In this document: piece by piece, positions 54,049 to 64,000 of the stretch
Numbering within the stretch: the first letter of the stretch is position 1
Layout of the letters: every line of letters starts with the position of its first letter
Source of the DNA: Triplophysa rosa
Taxonomy: Eukaryota > Chordata > Actinopteri > Cypriniformes > Nemacheilidae
Direction of reading: 5' to 3'
Length of the DNA: 64,000 nt
NCBI RefSeq assembly: GCF_024868665.1
Contig: NC_079890.1
Location: forward strand, 38,497,372 to 38,561,371
Position numbers and translations under genes: made by a program
The notes under the pieces: generated by a model
Told to the model about the DNA's origin: nothing
The model's database searches: none
Seen by the model: only the letters and a program-made list of their open reading frames with translations

Positions 54049-54446
54049 TGTAACAAAGCTCAATAAAACGGAAGGAAGGAGGCGGGAACCGGCGAACATT
54101 CAGACATTTTAATTCAAAATAAATAAACAATAAACAGCAATAAAACAGGCCGGCAGCCCCTCACGGACGACTGCCGGCCACACAAACATAAACACAAAAG
54201 TAACAAGCCGGCAGCCCCTCGCGGACGACTGCCGGCAACACGAACATAAACAAACTTAAACAAAACTTAACTAATGTCCGGGCCCGGTCCTCTCTCACCG
54301 TATTCTCCTGCCGTTCGTCCTTTTATGCTTCCGCTCTCCTCCGTGAGAGATACGAGGCCGGAATGACGCCCAGCTGACATTCATTATCAATCACGTCCCG
54401 GCCTCGCTTCTTCCTCCACGGCTCTCGTCACGCCTCCCTCGTCACA
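54049..54446 (-). mobile_element. LTR of a retrotransposon (398 bp)
   Basis: On the minus strand it begins TGTGACGAGGGAGGCG and ends TTTGTTACA, so both ends carry the TG...CA of an LTR. A TATA-like CATAAAAGG (54327-54319) and an ATTAAA poly(A)-type signal follow in the right order. A purine-rich GAGGGGCGATGGGGG lies just before it in the adjoining internal segment, as a polypurine tract would, so this is a 3' LTR. Two near-identical 30-bp hairpins lie between the signals. No gag or pol is left. Confidence 0.75.
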
Positions 54447-54600
54447 TACCCCCATCGCCCCTCACAGGCCGGGGGGCACCCACGAGACTGTGCTTACTCC
54501 CCCCCGGGCGGCCAGTCTCAACGGCCCCAGCGCCTGGTGGTATGGACAGACGAGACGAGAGAACGGAGACGGAAGCACAAGGAACGACAGGAGCAACTCA
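54447..54600 (-). mobile_element. Residual internal sequence of the LTR retrotransposon
   Basis: This short C-rich segment (G-rich on the element strand) adjoins the LTR at its 5' side and contains the polypurine tract. It has no ORF and loses identity at about 54600, where other repeat DNA begins. The border is approximate. Confidence 0.5.
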
Positions 54601-57040
54601 GTCATCCCAAACAATCGCTGAAGGACCTTTGAAGAACCACTGAAGCACCAAGATACAGCGATCCTAGACGTCTGGGGCCCTATGCAAACCTTTGTGAGGG
54701 GCCCTTGTCGAATTAGTTCAAATTAGATAAGCATAACTGTAAACTATAAGATGAAAATGATAAATCAATTAACACACTTAAACAAATTAAAACTGAAAGA
54801 CAAAAAAACTTAAACTGGCAGTAAAAACAATTAAGTAAATTAAATTCACATTTTGATTCACATGTAAATAATCCTTTACCTAAAGTAACATGGCTCTGGA
54901 ACCATCTATCTTTTTACTAATCAAATGAGTGATTAACAAAAATAAAACATAAAATACAGTTTACTCGAGAAAGCTAAGCATTCAAAAACAAAACATATCA
55001 ACTATTCTCTAAATGTGATGGCGCAAAAATTACATATTATCATGGGCAAACAAAATACAGCTGAGACTCACATGAACACTGTACAGATGGTTTTGTGACT
55101 AAAGTCCTATTCGCACAGGATTAGTATTGTCTGGGGACCTCTGGTCATTTGTAATAATCGCAGAGATTGTCTGTGATCTTAATCCCGTGCGAAACGGCCA
55201 TGTCTGTAATTTGTCAAGTAAAAATTCCCCCACAAATTACCTACCAGATTTTGACAAACACCGAGGTCCTGTGATAATATTAGTCCAGTGCGAATCGGCA
55301 TCTCTGCGATTTGAAATTTTGATCAAGATTTGGCGGGATCGTATCTAATTTTTTCAAGGTGTCTGGCGCCTTTTCAGTCATCTTTCGCAAAGAATGGAAG
55401 CTGCGTTGGAGTGTTTTCACATTATTTTGGGTGCTGGGTTATGTCGCTACATACCAGACAACAATAATATTGGCAGAGAAAATATTCACTGTAAAAAAAC
55501 ATGACAGGATCAGAAGAGCGAAACAAAAAAGAAGGAATATATGGAGATGGATGACATGCATGGCAGCATGCGGTAAGGAACATTCTTCTGTTTACATACA
55601 ACTACACCTACAACAACAAGACTTTCAAGTAGGGTTGTCAACGGTAACTCGTTAACGCATGCAATTAATTATTTCAAATTAACGCGTGAAAAATATTTAA
55701 CGCAATTAAAGCAGCATCCGTTTGTTTTGACATCCTTTGTCTAGCGTTACATTACGTAATCACGCTCTTATTCGCGCGATTTGAAACAGTTGCTTTGACA
55801 TGTTCAATGAAGATAGACCGCTTCTAAACTGTGGGACGCGGCAAAACGCAACGCGAGGTCCAGTCTGGTGTGTACAGTAACGGGCTGAAGGCTGCGTCGG
55901 TGAATCTCTGTCAGACAGCGCATCCGTGTTAAACTCTCTTTCGTGCCATGTTAAGAAAGAGGGAAGCGCCTTCACGTCATTTCCGGGAGATAAGTCAGTA
56001 AATTCGAGTAAAATCACTGAGTTCACTTATCCAGTGCGAATGCGCAACATGATCACAGACAATCTCTGCAATTATTACAAATGACCAGAGGTCCCCAGAT
56101 AATACTAATCCCGTGCGAATAGGTCTTAAATCATTCCCTGTAAATGCTATTGAAGTTAGAATATGAATGTGTACGTAACTTTGGAGACGGTCCCTAAATT
56201 CACGACTATCTGTTTTGTAAACATGTACTTGCATAATTTGACAAAACTAAATAAGACTTTGAAATAGTGCAAAAACACATGCCTTCTAGTTCTTGTTCTT
56301 TTGCTTCACGTTGTTGCCGTTTTTTCCGCTACATACGGATAGCTTCGTTTTGAAGCCATATGTAAGACGCATCATCACATTATGCGCATGTTGTAACGCA
56401 ACGTAAGGGTGCCTTGTGCAACGAGAGAAGAAAAGTTAACGTTGCCACTGGGAAAATAATGAACGAGAAACAAGGCTGATTTACTTTCCACGGGTTTAAT
56501 AAGTTCTCACGTCGTCAACTCGTCAGCATACATGCGGGCTGAGCGACAAAACATTCCCACATTGGTAAACAAAAGCATTCTCTAGTCTTGCTCTCGTCTT
56601 GGCGACCCAAACTGTTGATCGAACCGATCCATCCGCATCCAGTACATGCCGCCACGCGCATGCGCAGTTTCCTGCCGTAACTGCTCTAAGTGGCCGTTAC
56701 AATGTCAGCACCTGCGCGCACTGCATGATGTCCGAGTATGTCACAGTAAATAAATAAATTAAGTATTAAAAAGGAAATTTGCAAATGATTCCTGTAAAGC
56801 TTGTAACAGAACACTCAGAAAGTTGAATCCGCGTCTTGTTTACATTATAGTGTTTTTGATTCGGTACTCAAGGAGGCCCCCTGGTGGTGCAGAGGCCCAA
56901 CGCAATTGCGCAGTTTGTCTATAGGAAGAATAGGCTCTGCCAAGATATGGTTCATATAACACTTAAAGTGGTTCCCCTAAGATTACGAACCACTTTTCGT
57001 GCTGTATAGCACCATTTTTTACAGAGGTATTGGATTTGAG
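54600..57040. repeat. Decayed repeats around the Harbinger-like element
   Basis: Segments 54600-54660 (GAAGAACCACTGAAGCACC) and 56950-57040 (AAAGTGGTTCCCCTAAG, GAACCACTTTTCG) look like two halves of one MITE of the 24941 family. The GGGGCCCTATGCAAACC and GAGGCCCCCTGGTGGTGCAG segments lie between them, suggesting a 2.3-kb insertion. Confidence 0.4.
55103..56126. mobile_element. PIF/Harbinger-like non-autonomous element
   Basis: The inverted ends read AGTCCTATTCGCACAGGATT on the left and the complement of AGACCTATTCGCACGGGATT on the right. The similarity continues for about 70 bp, including GGGGACCTCTGGTCATTTGT. TAA flanks both ends (55100-55102 and 56127-56129), a 3-bp target duplication typical of Harbinger. 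The ORF inside (98 codons at 55359-55655, with a basic RRAKQKRRN segment) is not a recognisable transposase. A TAGGGTTGTCAACGGTAACT segment at 55632 looks like one end of a further hAT. Confidence 0.78.
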
Positions 57041-58106
57041 TTATACTGGATTTGGGTCAATTTGATGAGAAATGTTTGAGTTCATATTGAGATCTTCAAT
57101 AATATTGACTTTTGATGGCAGACTTGACAAATCTGAGCTCAGCTTGTGACATTGTTAAGATCTCTTCTGAAACTCTAATGACAGAGACATTCGTCTGATT
57201 TCTGACTCTTTTTCTCAGGAGAAATATCTGAGACGAATGTGAGACTTGAGCAAAAGTTTCCAACTGCTCTCCATTTAATCTCCAAGGAGAAATAATTGAG
57301 ATATTAAAGAGATCTCATCTGTGATTTTTCTTTCCTTTGGATTAGCTGAAACAAGATGGTAACCACCATCATATTGAATGCAGGCTAAGGGCAATAAGTC
57401 AAGAGTCCAAGAGTATAAATGAAATGAGTATATGGACTGTGCTGTAAAAAAGAATAAAGTAAACATGTGCTTACAGACTCAGATCTAGTTATTGTCTGCA
57501 TCTGTTCTGTCTCACAATGAAAGCTCATGTTGAAGCATGTCTGTGAAGACTGAAAACTGAACAATGAATGCTAAAATTCAATCAAATGAATATGTTTATC
57601 CAAGTTCAAACCCGTGTATGTACACGCAAACACACGCAAGCTTTATCTTGCTTCATGTATACGGTGCTTAAAGCTTGCGTTTGCTGAAGAGTATTAGAGA
57701 AGAGTCAGAAGATCTGAATGGCATTAATTACAGATCACAAGCTAAACAGCAGATGATTGATATGTTCTTGTAAACCCGTGAGCCATTTGTAGGGTGGAGC
57801 CAACAGCTGTGTCAATATTCTGCCATGTTCCCATCAACCAGCTGTTCCATTCAAACCACCAACACTGTACATATGATTTTACATTTTAATAAAACCTCTA
57901 TATCTAGATATTCTTAGAAATTCTGTGACCAGAGAGAGAGACTCCTCATGAGCCTTGTGTTTTTAAAAATGACATTTTGATTAATTTGGAAAAAGTTTGC
58001 TTTATTCAGGTTGAATGCAAAAACCTGAAGAAAACGTTTTGATATTTATGATTTTAAAAGATGAATATTTACAAAAAAACACAAATGATTTATTTTTAAT
58101 TTGTAA
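57041..58106. other. Upstream intergenic stretch without recognised genes
   Basis: AT-rich sequence, with no exon, RNA gene or intact repeat that I can support. Confidence 0.55.
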
Positions 58107-58245
58107 CTAATTTCCGGTCGTACAAAATGATATGGGAAAAGGAATAAATATAAGAAGACAGTTATATATAAGCGATATGACACATCCTCTTTACATCACT
58201 GAGCACTTCTTTAAGCGGAAACAACTCGATACGACCGGAAATTAG
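58107..58245. mobile_element. Small element bounded by a perfect 16-bp inverted repeat
   Basis: CTAATTTCCGGTCGTA (58107-58122) is repeated in reverse complement at 58230-58245. The 139-bp unit has no ORF and no clear target duplication. I do not recognise the family. Confidence 0.6.
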
Positions 58246-58454
58246 TCTGCCGACTCTGGCGTCTCAAAAACTCACCGGCGCCATCTTGTGCAACTAGCCC
58301 ATCGTTGAGTTGAGTAATATTTTTAAGTTGAATTAACTCAGAATGTTAAGGCAACAGTGGTATTCTGTAAAAATGGTTAGGTTTGTATACACTGACTTTG
58401 GTGACCTTGTATTTTTGTATCATTTTTTATCTTTGAAGCTAACATGAATATTAA

Positions 58455-58636
58455 AGTGACAGTTCACCCAAAAATGAAAACTATGGTAGTGGATGATGTC
58501 ACAGACTGAAAACTGCTAACATTCTTACAAATATCTTTCTTTGTGTTTAACAGAACAAATACATTTATGCAGGTTTGATACAACCCGAGGGTGAGTAAAT
58601 GATGAGAGAATTTTTATTTTGGGGTGAACTGTCCCT
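58455..58636. mobile_element. TTAA-flanked short copy of the AGTTCACCC repeat
   Basis: The ends AGTGACAGTTCACCC and GGGTGAACTGTCCCT are inverted, and TTAA abuts both (58451-58454 and 58637-58640). This 182-bp copy, complete at both ends, shows that the dispersed GGGATAGTTCACCC family uses TTAA targets. Confidence 0.82.
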
Positions 58637-58640
58637 TTAA

Positions 58641-59672
58641 GCACCTGGCACGCATGTTTTTAACTAGGTTTTTGAGAGAATTCTCTTTGATAATCTTGGA
58701 GTAAAAACAGATCAGCACACGTCCAAGATCGGCTAAACAAGCACGTAAAAGTTTTTATTATATAGCGGCCAAGTGTATATAAAAAGTGCAATAAAGGTGC
58801 GAAAAAAGTGTAAGGCAAAATGTTTTGGGGCATTAGCCCTTCGTCAGTGCCATGTCTTTTATAATCTTGGAAATCCCTGTCATTGACTCAAATACATCAG
58901 ACGTGATTTAAACTTGAGGCCACATCTCTTATAGAACAGATATGTAACAGGTTTCCTAAAAACAAAACAAACCTCAAAACCCATATGATAAGTGTGTTTC
59001 ATTTAATGGGCCAACAAGGAACATAACATTAATGATCGAGATAATTTGAATCAAAATGTGTGCTGCTCACTGTATTAAACATGCCATGTGATGAGTTATC
59101 GTTAGTATGCGCACTCTTCATGTGTCTTTATCCGCAATCATCATTCGGGATGAATAAAGTCACATTGTAAAGAATAAACTCGAGGGAATCCAAACACATG
59201 AACCTGAAGTGATTGACAGACACAGAAAGTGTGTGTGAGTGCTGAGGACTGCAGTTATTTCAGATGGATTATTCGCAAACTGTCCACCTTTAAATCCAGA
59301 CCGCATGGCATAAAAACCCCTCTCAGCCGCACGGTTACAATATCCCGCCTCAGGGCGCTTTTTAATTGGCCGTTACATGTCGACAGAGTCCCAAACGCTC
59401 CTAACAGACGGCAGAAAACTGAGGAGTGAGATGAGTAGAAACTCGTCTCGTTATTTTCTGCCCGCTGTCTAATGGAGTCCCACACCTCCACACACTGACC
59501 TGGAATCTGTCTGAAAGATGAAAACATGATGCCAGGATGCCTCCATTCTCTCCACTTTAGCATCAAAATTGCTCAAAATGTGTGCTATTCGTATACTTCA
59601 TTTAAACTTTAAATAAAGCATACTTTTAATCTACGTTGTGTACTTCTCAGAAATATACCTGAAATGACACAT
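58641..59672. other. Upstream intergenic stretch without recognised genes
   Basis: No gene is supported. The block 59250-59560 is more GC-balanced and has overlapping open frames on both strands, but they contain no recognisable domain. Confidence 0.5.
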
Positions 59673-59819
59673 ACTCAACTCAACTCAACTTTATTTATAT
59701 AGCGCTTTTACAATTTTCATTGTTACAAAGCAGCTGTACATGAGACATATTGACTATAAGCAAAATAATTAAAGTTGTACCTGCAAAAACAAGAAAAGGT
59801 TGAAAACACAGAAGACAGA

Positions 59820-59958
59820 CATACCCACACACAAAACACTCCACACACACAATATGCACACGTACTAACACACATAGACATAGAGACACACACACACACA
59901 TGGATGCGCACGCACACACACACAACACACACACACACACGCACGTACACAGACAAGT

Positions 59959-59997
<39 letters not shown>

Positions 59998-59998
59998 G
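59820..59998. repeat. Compound (CA)n microsatellite in the LINE 3'UTR
   Basis: CA runs, broken by short variants such as CGCACG and TAGACATAGAGA, cover the stretch. The cysteine/valine-rich frames across it are low-complexity artefacts. Confidence 0.92.
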
Positions 59999-60631
59999 TG
60001 AGAGCACACATTTAGGATAAAGGAGAGAGAAGCACAGGTCAAATATAACAGACTATAAATTCCTATATGCAATATTAATTAAGTAAAACTTTAAAATTCT
60101 AAAGCAGCCCCCCCGGTCAGGCAGATAGTGCAAAAACAGTATGCAAACGGTGGCGAGGAACCCAAAACTCTAATCGAGAAAAAAAACCTCAGGAGAACCC
60201 AGGCCCAACCAGGGGATTCCAGTTCCCCTCTGGCAAAAGCTGCTGCCTCTGCACAAGCTCCAGAGAACTTGCACAACAAGGCTAAATAAAATAAATAAAC
60301 TTAATAATAAAATAAATTGTAGTTTAAGATTATCATTAATAATCTAATAGCATTTGAAGTTTTGTGGTGAAGACATGTCAAGAGACCGCGTCCTTCTTTA
60401 TCCAGCTCTATCATCTCAGCTCTTGTCAGGTCCCCACTTCCCATTCTCCGCTCTACCATCAGGTCAGGCCATGAACTGCATCCTGCTCGCTGTGGTAACC
60501 TTGGAACAATGAGACAAGACTGGCTGAGAGTAGAGTACTGTTCTGTACTCTTTGATGCAACAAGTACATCAGTTGTGTTTTTGGTTCCGGTTGATCTAAC
60601 TAATGCAGCCTAAACCCTCTGAAGATTTATA

Positions 60632-63595
60632 TTATGGAAGAGTAGTGTATGCAAGATTAAAAAGATGCGTCTTTAGTCTAGATTTAAACTGACAGAGTGT
60701 GTCTGCCTCCCGGACAGTGCAGGGAAGACTATTCCAAAGTTTAGGCGCTAGATAGGAAAAGGATCTACCACCTGCACTTGATTTTGAAATTCTAGGTATT
60801 ACCAACTGACAGGACGCCTGAGAGCGTAATGCACGTGAAGGACTGTAATACAAAAGGAGTTCATTCAAGTACTGAGGAGCTAAACCATGTAAGGCTTTAT
60901 AGGTAATAAGCAAGATTTTAAAGTTAACGCGATGCTTTATAGGTAACCAGTGCAAGGTTGACAGAACCGGGCTAATATGTTCATACTTTTTTGTACGTGT
61001 AAGAACTCGAGCTGCCGCGTTTTGGACCAATTGGAGTTTTTGTAATAAGCCTGCAGGGCAACCACCTAACAGTGCATTACAGTAATCTAGTCTTGATGTC
61101 ATGAATGCATGAATTAACTTCTCTGCATCTGAGATTGACAGCATATGACGTAGTTTAGATATATTCTTAAGATGGAAAAACGCAATTTTACAGGTGTTGG
61201 CGACGTGGCTCTCAAATGACAGATTACTATCGAATAGAACGCCAAGATTCTTTGCTGACGACGAGGGTTTTATGGAACATCCGTCAATAGTTAAACAGTA
61301 TTCTTGGTTGTTACTTATAGCAGTTTTCGGTCCAATAAGTAACACTTCCGTTTTGTCCGAGTTCAGTAATAAAAAGTTGTTACTCATCCAGTTTTTTATA
61401 TCGACTATGCATTCCATTATTCGATGGAACTGCTGTGTTTCATGAGGCTTCGAGGAAATATAAAGTTGAGTATCATCAGCATAACAGTGAAAGCTAACTC
61501 CGTGTCGCTTTATTATATCTCCTAGAGGTAGCATGTATAATGCGAAGAGCAGAGGCCCTAAGACTGAGCCCTGTGGTACACCGTACTGGACTTGCGATTT
61601 GCGTGACACCTCATTGTTTATTGCTACAAATTGAAAACGGTCGGATAAATAAGATTTAAACCATTTCAAAGCTATTCCCTTAATGCCGACATAATTTTCG
61701 AGTCTATGTAGGAGTGTGCTGTGGTCAATGGTATCGAATGCAGCACTAAGGTCTAGCAGCACCAATAACGAGATACAACCTCGGTCAGACGCCAATAGCA
61801 GATCATTTGTAACTCTGATCAAAGCAGTCTCTGTACTGTGACATGCTCTAAATCCAGACTGGAATTCTTCATTGATGTCATTCCTTTGGAGGAAGGAGCA
61901 TAATTGAGTTGAAACTACTTTTTCCAGAACTTTAGATATGAAAGGTAGATTCGATATAGGCCTGTAGTTCCTTAGTTCTCTAGGGTCGAGTTGGGGTTTT
62001 TTGACAAGGGGCCTTATAACAGCCACCTTATATGCTTTAGGCACATGTCCTAATGTCAGAGATGAGTTAATAATACCAAGAAGAGGATCTATAATTTCTG
62101 GGAGCATCTCTTTCAGTAGATTTGTAGGTATAGGGTCTAGTATGCATGTTGTTGATTTAGATGATCTAATAATTTTAGACAGCTCATCTTGATCTACGGT
62201 ATAAAATAATTGCATTTTCTCCTTAAGGGCGCTGTAGTTAGTTTGTTCAGCGGGTTTCACTTCTGATTGCATTGTTATAATTTTTTCTCTAATATCTTGG
62301 ATTTTATATGTGAAGTAGTTCATAAATTCATCACTGCTATGCTGATATACAGGATCAGAAGTCACTGACGATTTATTTTTTGTTAATTTAGCCACCGTGT
62401 TAAATAAAAACCTAGGGTTGTGCTGGTTTTCTTCTATTAGTGATGAAAAGTAGGCGGATCTAGAAGTTATTAGGGCTTTCCTGTATTTTCGAATACTATC
62501 CTTCCATGCTGTACGAAATACCTCTAATTTAGTTTTCTTAAAGTTGCGCTCCATTTTTCGGGCCGCTTTCTTTAGAGCCTGAGTGTGTTCATTATACCAC
62601 GGTGTGGGGCTGCCATTTTTAATCTTCTTTAAACGTAGTGGAGCAACTTTGTCTAGCGTTACCGAGAAGGTGGAATTAAAATTTTCAGTGGTAATGTCAA
62701 GATCTTCAACGTTATTTCTCATGATTTGAGACAATTCGGGCAGATTATCGAGAAACGCATCTTTGGTAGTTGAAGTTATTGTTCTACCATATTTGTAACA
62801 ATGAGTTTTATTTGCAGCCGTAGGCCAGTGAAGCAAACATAATACCAGATAATGATCCGAAATGTCTTCACTCTGCTGAAGGATTTTAACGTCGTCCACA
62901 TTTATACCGTAAGACAGTATTAAATCTAAAGTATGATTACGAAGGTGAGTGGGTCCTGACACATGTTGACTAATGCCCATGGAGTTAAGAGTGTCTTTGA
63001 AAGCCATTCCTAAGGCATCTGTAACGTTATCTACGTGGATGTTAAAGTCACCAACGACAAGGAGTCTATCTGCGGCCAGTACTAGTTCTGATAAGAACCC
63101 ACCAAATTCTTTAATAAAATCTGTGTGGTGCCCTGGAGGCCTATATACAATAGCTAGAATCAATTTAAAAAGTGTTTTATCTTTAGTATTAGGTGTTGAA
63201 ACATGAAGAACCATGACTTCAAAAGAATTATATTTAGAGTTCGACTTCTGGGAAATGCTAAGAGAGTTATTGTAAAGTGCTGCGACACCTCCCCCTCTGC
63301 CTTTTAGACGAGGCTCGTGTTTATAATAATAATCTTGGGGGACAGATTCATTTAAAGCAATATAATCATCTGGTTTTAGCCATGTTTCTGTCAAACAGAG
63401 CATGTCTATTTTATGATCTGTTATCATATCGTTAACAAAAAGTGCTTTATTAGAGAGAGATCTAATATTTAGCAATCCGAGTCGTAACAGTTGATTATCT
63501 GTATTTTGTTCATGTTTAGTTTGTTTAACGTTTATTAAATTACTTTCAAGAGGTTTACGCATTATTTTATGTTTGCTAATCCGGGGGACAGACAC
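60632..63595 (-). CDS. LINE ORF2: AP-type endonuclease plus reverse transcriptase
   Basis: The 987-codon frame has an N-terminal apurinic-type endonuclease (about residues 38-260) with LLNIRSLSNK, LTETWL, VVGDFNIHVD and SDHYLVL, the Asn, Glu, Asp/Asn and His sites of that fold. The reverse transcriptase (about 500-800) has LLDLSAAFDTIDH, YGVPQGSVLGPLLF and CYADDTQLY, with the YADD catalytic motif at about 705-708. The C-terminal part has RLDYCNALL and LHWLPIKHRVNFK, usual in L2/CR1/Rex-like LINEs. It nicks target DNA and primes reverse transcription there. The frame-first codon at 63595 is GTG; the first ATG is at 63560-63562. The frame is open further up to a TGA at 63728-63730. Confidence 0.93.
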   Translation of the reverse strand: MSVPRISKHKIMRKPLESNLINVKQTKHEQNTDNQLLRLGLLNIRSLSNKALFVNDMITDHKIDMLCLTETWLKPDDYIALNESVPQDYYYKHEPRLKGRGGGVAALYNNSLSISQKSNSKYNSFEVMVLHVSTPNTKDKTLFKLILAIVYRPPGHHTDFIKEFGGFLSELVLAADRLLVVGDFNIHVDNVTDALGMAFKDTLNSMGISQHVSGPTHLRNHTLDLILSYGINVDDVKILQQSEDISDHYLVLCLLHWPTAANKTHCYKYGRTITSTTKDAFLDNLPELSQIMRNNVEDLDITTENFNSTFSVTLDKVAPLRLKKIKNGSPTPWYNEHTQALKKAARKMERNFKKTKLEVFRTAWKDSIRKYRKALITSRSAYFSSLIEENQHNPRFLFNTVAKLTKNKSSVTSDPVYQHSSDEFMNYFTYKIQDIREKIITMQSEVKPAEQTNYSALKEKMQLFYTVDQDELSKIIRSSKSTTCILDPIPTNLLKEMLPEIIDPLLGIINSSLTLGHVPKAYKVAVIRPLVKKPQLDPRELRNYRPISNLPFISKVLEKVVSTQLCSFLQRNDINEEFQSGFRACHSTETALIRVTNDLLLASDRGCISLLVLLDLSAAFDTIDHSTLLHRLENYVGIKGIALKWFKSYLSDRFQFVAINNEVSRKSQVQYGVPQGSVLGPLLFALYMLPLGDIIKRHGVSFHCYADDTQLYISSKPHETQQFHRIMECIVDIKNWMSNNFLLLNSDKTEVLLIGPKTAISNNQEYCLTIDGCSIKPSSSAKNLGVLFDSNLSFESHVANTCKIAFFHLKNISKLRHMLSISDAEKLIHAFMTSRLDYCNALLGGCPAGLLQKLQLVQNAAARVLTRTKKYEHISPVLSTLHWLPIKHRVNFKILLITYKALHGLAPQYLNELLLYYSPSRALRSQASCQLVIPRISKSSAGGRSFSYLAPKLWNSLPCTVREADTLCQFKSRLKTHLFNLAYTTLP

Positions 63596-63727
63596 AGTCT
63601 CTATTTTGTGATGTTTGGGAGAACGGATTACTACATGTTGTACATTTTGTGTATTCTGCGACGTGAGACGGCAAGCAGACAGTTGGTTAAGCCATACTGT
63701 CTGCTCCCTGACCTGGGCCCCAGCGAG

Positions 63728-64000
63728 TCAAGTTTTAGCATTAGCATTAAGACTTTTTGCCATATTTCTAGACAGGATGGAAGTCCCAGCCCAGGAGGGA
63801 TGGAGACCATCTCGTTTCAACAGGTCAGGTCTGCCCTCAAAACTCTTCCAGTTATTTATAAAAACTATATCATTCTGCAGGCACCACTCAGACAACCAGC
63901 CATTTAGTGATGATAATCTGCTGTAAATCTCATCACCACGATAAGCAGTGAGGGGGGCCAGAGAATATTACAGTGTCTGACATCATGCTTGCGAGCTCAC
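63728..64000 (-). pseudogene. LINE ORF1, 3' end, esterase-type, with frameshift
   Basis: The minus-strand frame from about 63946 down to the TGA at 63728-63730 encodes GDEIYSRLSSLNGWLSEWC and later LKRDGLHPSWAG. The D-G-L-H-P block is the last catalytic block (Asp and His) of SGNH/GDSL-type esterases found in CR1/L2 ORF1 proteins. Upstream, a run of six G (plus strand, 63952-63957) shifts the frame, since the expected preceding residues (VIFSG) lie in another frame. ORF1 of this copy is therefore probably broken, unless the run is a sequencing error. The 5' part is outside the window. Confidence 0.7.

Larger units (their letters stand above)
59673..64000 (-). mobile_element. L2/CR1-like LINE (non-LTR retrotransposon), 5' end beyond window
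   Basis: On the minus strand the element shows the end of ORF1, a complete endonuclease/RT ORF2, a 3'UTR and a tail made of GTTGA-type units after GCGCTATATAAATAAA. A tail of simple repeats without poly(A) is typical of L2/CR1-clade elements. The 3'UTR contains a long TG microsatellite. ORF2 has no stop, so the copy is young, but ORF1 carries a frameshift (see its entry). Clade assignment is from motif style and is not confirmed. Confidence 0.88.

Noticed and set aside
59695..60072. Cysteine/valine-rich ORFs (minus) and a threonine/histidine-rich ORF (plus)
   Set aside because: They translate the CA microsatellite in the LINE 3'UTR and have no domain.

Overview
The window is nuclear DNA of a teleost fish, most likely a cyprinid-like lineage. 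The evidence is phase-1 vertebrate exons with consensus GT/AG splice sites, very large introns, tRNA-derived SINEs with fish-type tails, an L2/CR1-like LINE, and a dense load of short DNA transposons (hAT, TTAA-type, Harbinger-like and Tc1-like).

One host gene is recognised with confidence: the 5' part of lrp4 (LDL receptor-related protein 4, the agrin/MuSK co-receptor) on the minus strand. Six coding exons are visible: exon 1 (signal peptide, 49444-49501), exon 2 (LDLa1, 13251-13397), exon 3 (LDLa2, 6701-6817), exon 4 (LDLa3, 2960-3073), exon 5 (LDLa4, 467-583) and exon 6 (LDLa5, 50-178). All junctions are phase 1, so each LDL receptor class A module is one symmetrical exon. Together they encode about 227 residues; the gene continues beyond position 1. 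Intron 1 is about 36 kb, and I see no other host exon in it.

Region by region. 1-13.4 kb holds exons 6 to 2 and introns with a nested DNA transposon, a SINE, an intact Tc1/mariner element of DD37E type, and several hAT-like elements. 13.4-49.4 kb is lrp4 intron 1, with at least seven hAT-type elements (8-bp target duplications verified by eye for most), including a three-level nest at 40.4-42.9 kb and a two-level nest at 32.5-34.5 kb, plus TTAA-flanked elements and SINEs. 49.4-50.1 kb is the signal-peptide exon with CpG-containing 5' flank, the probable lrp4 promoter. 50.1-59.6 kb is upstream sequence with repeats only: a TIR element, an LTR of a retrotransposon, a Harbinger-like element and a 16-bp inverted-repeat element. 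59.67-64 kb is a minus-strand L2/CR1-like LINE with its 3' tail, a full endonuclease/reverse transcriptase ORF and the end of an esterase-type ORF1, running off the window.

I found no new multi-gene system. The strongest items are the clean DD37E element with IR/DR-like ends, the ORF1-TGA-ORF2 same-frame layout in the LINE, the nested transposons, and two in-frame acceptors at lrp4 exon 2.
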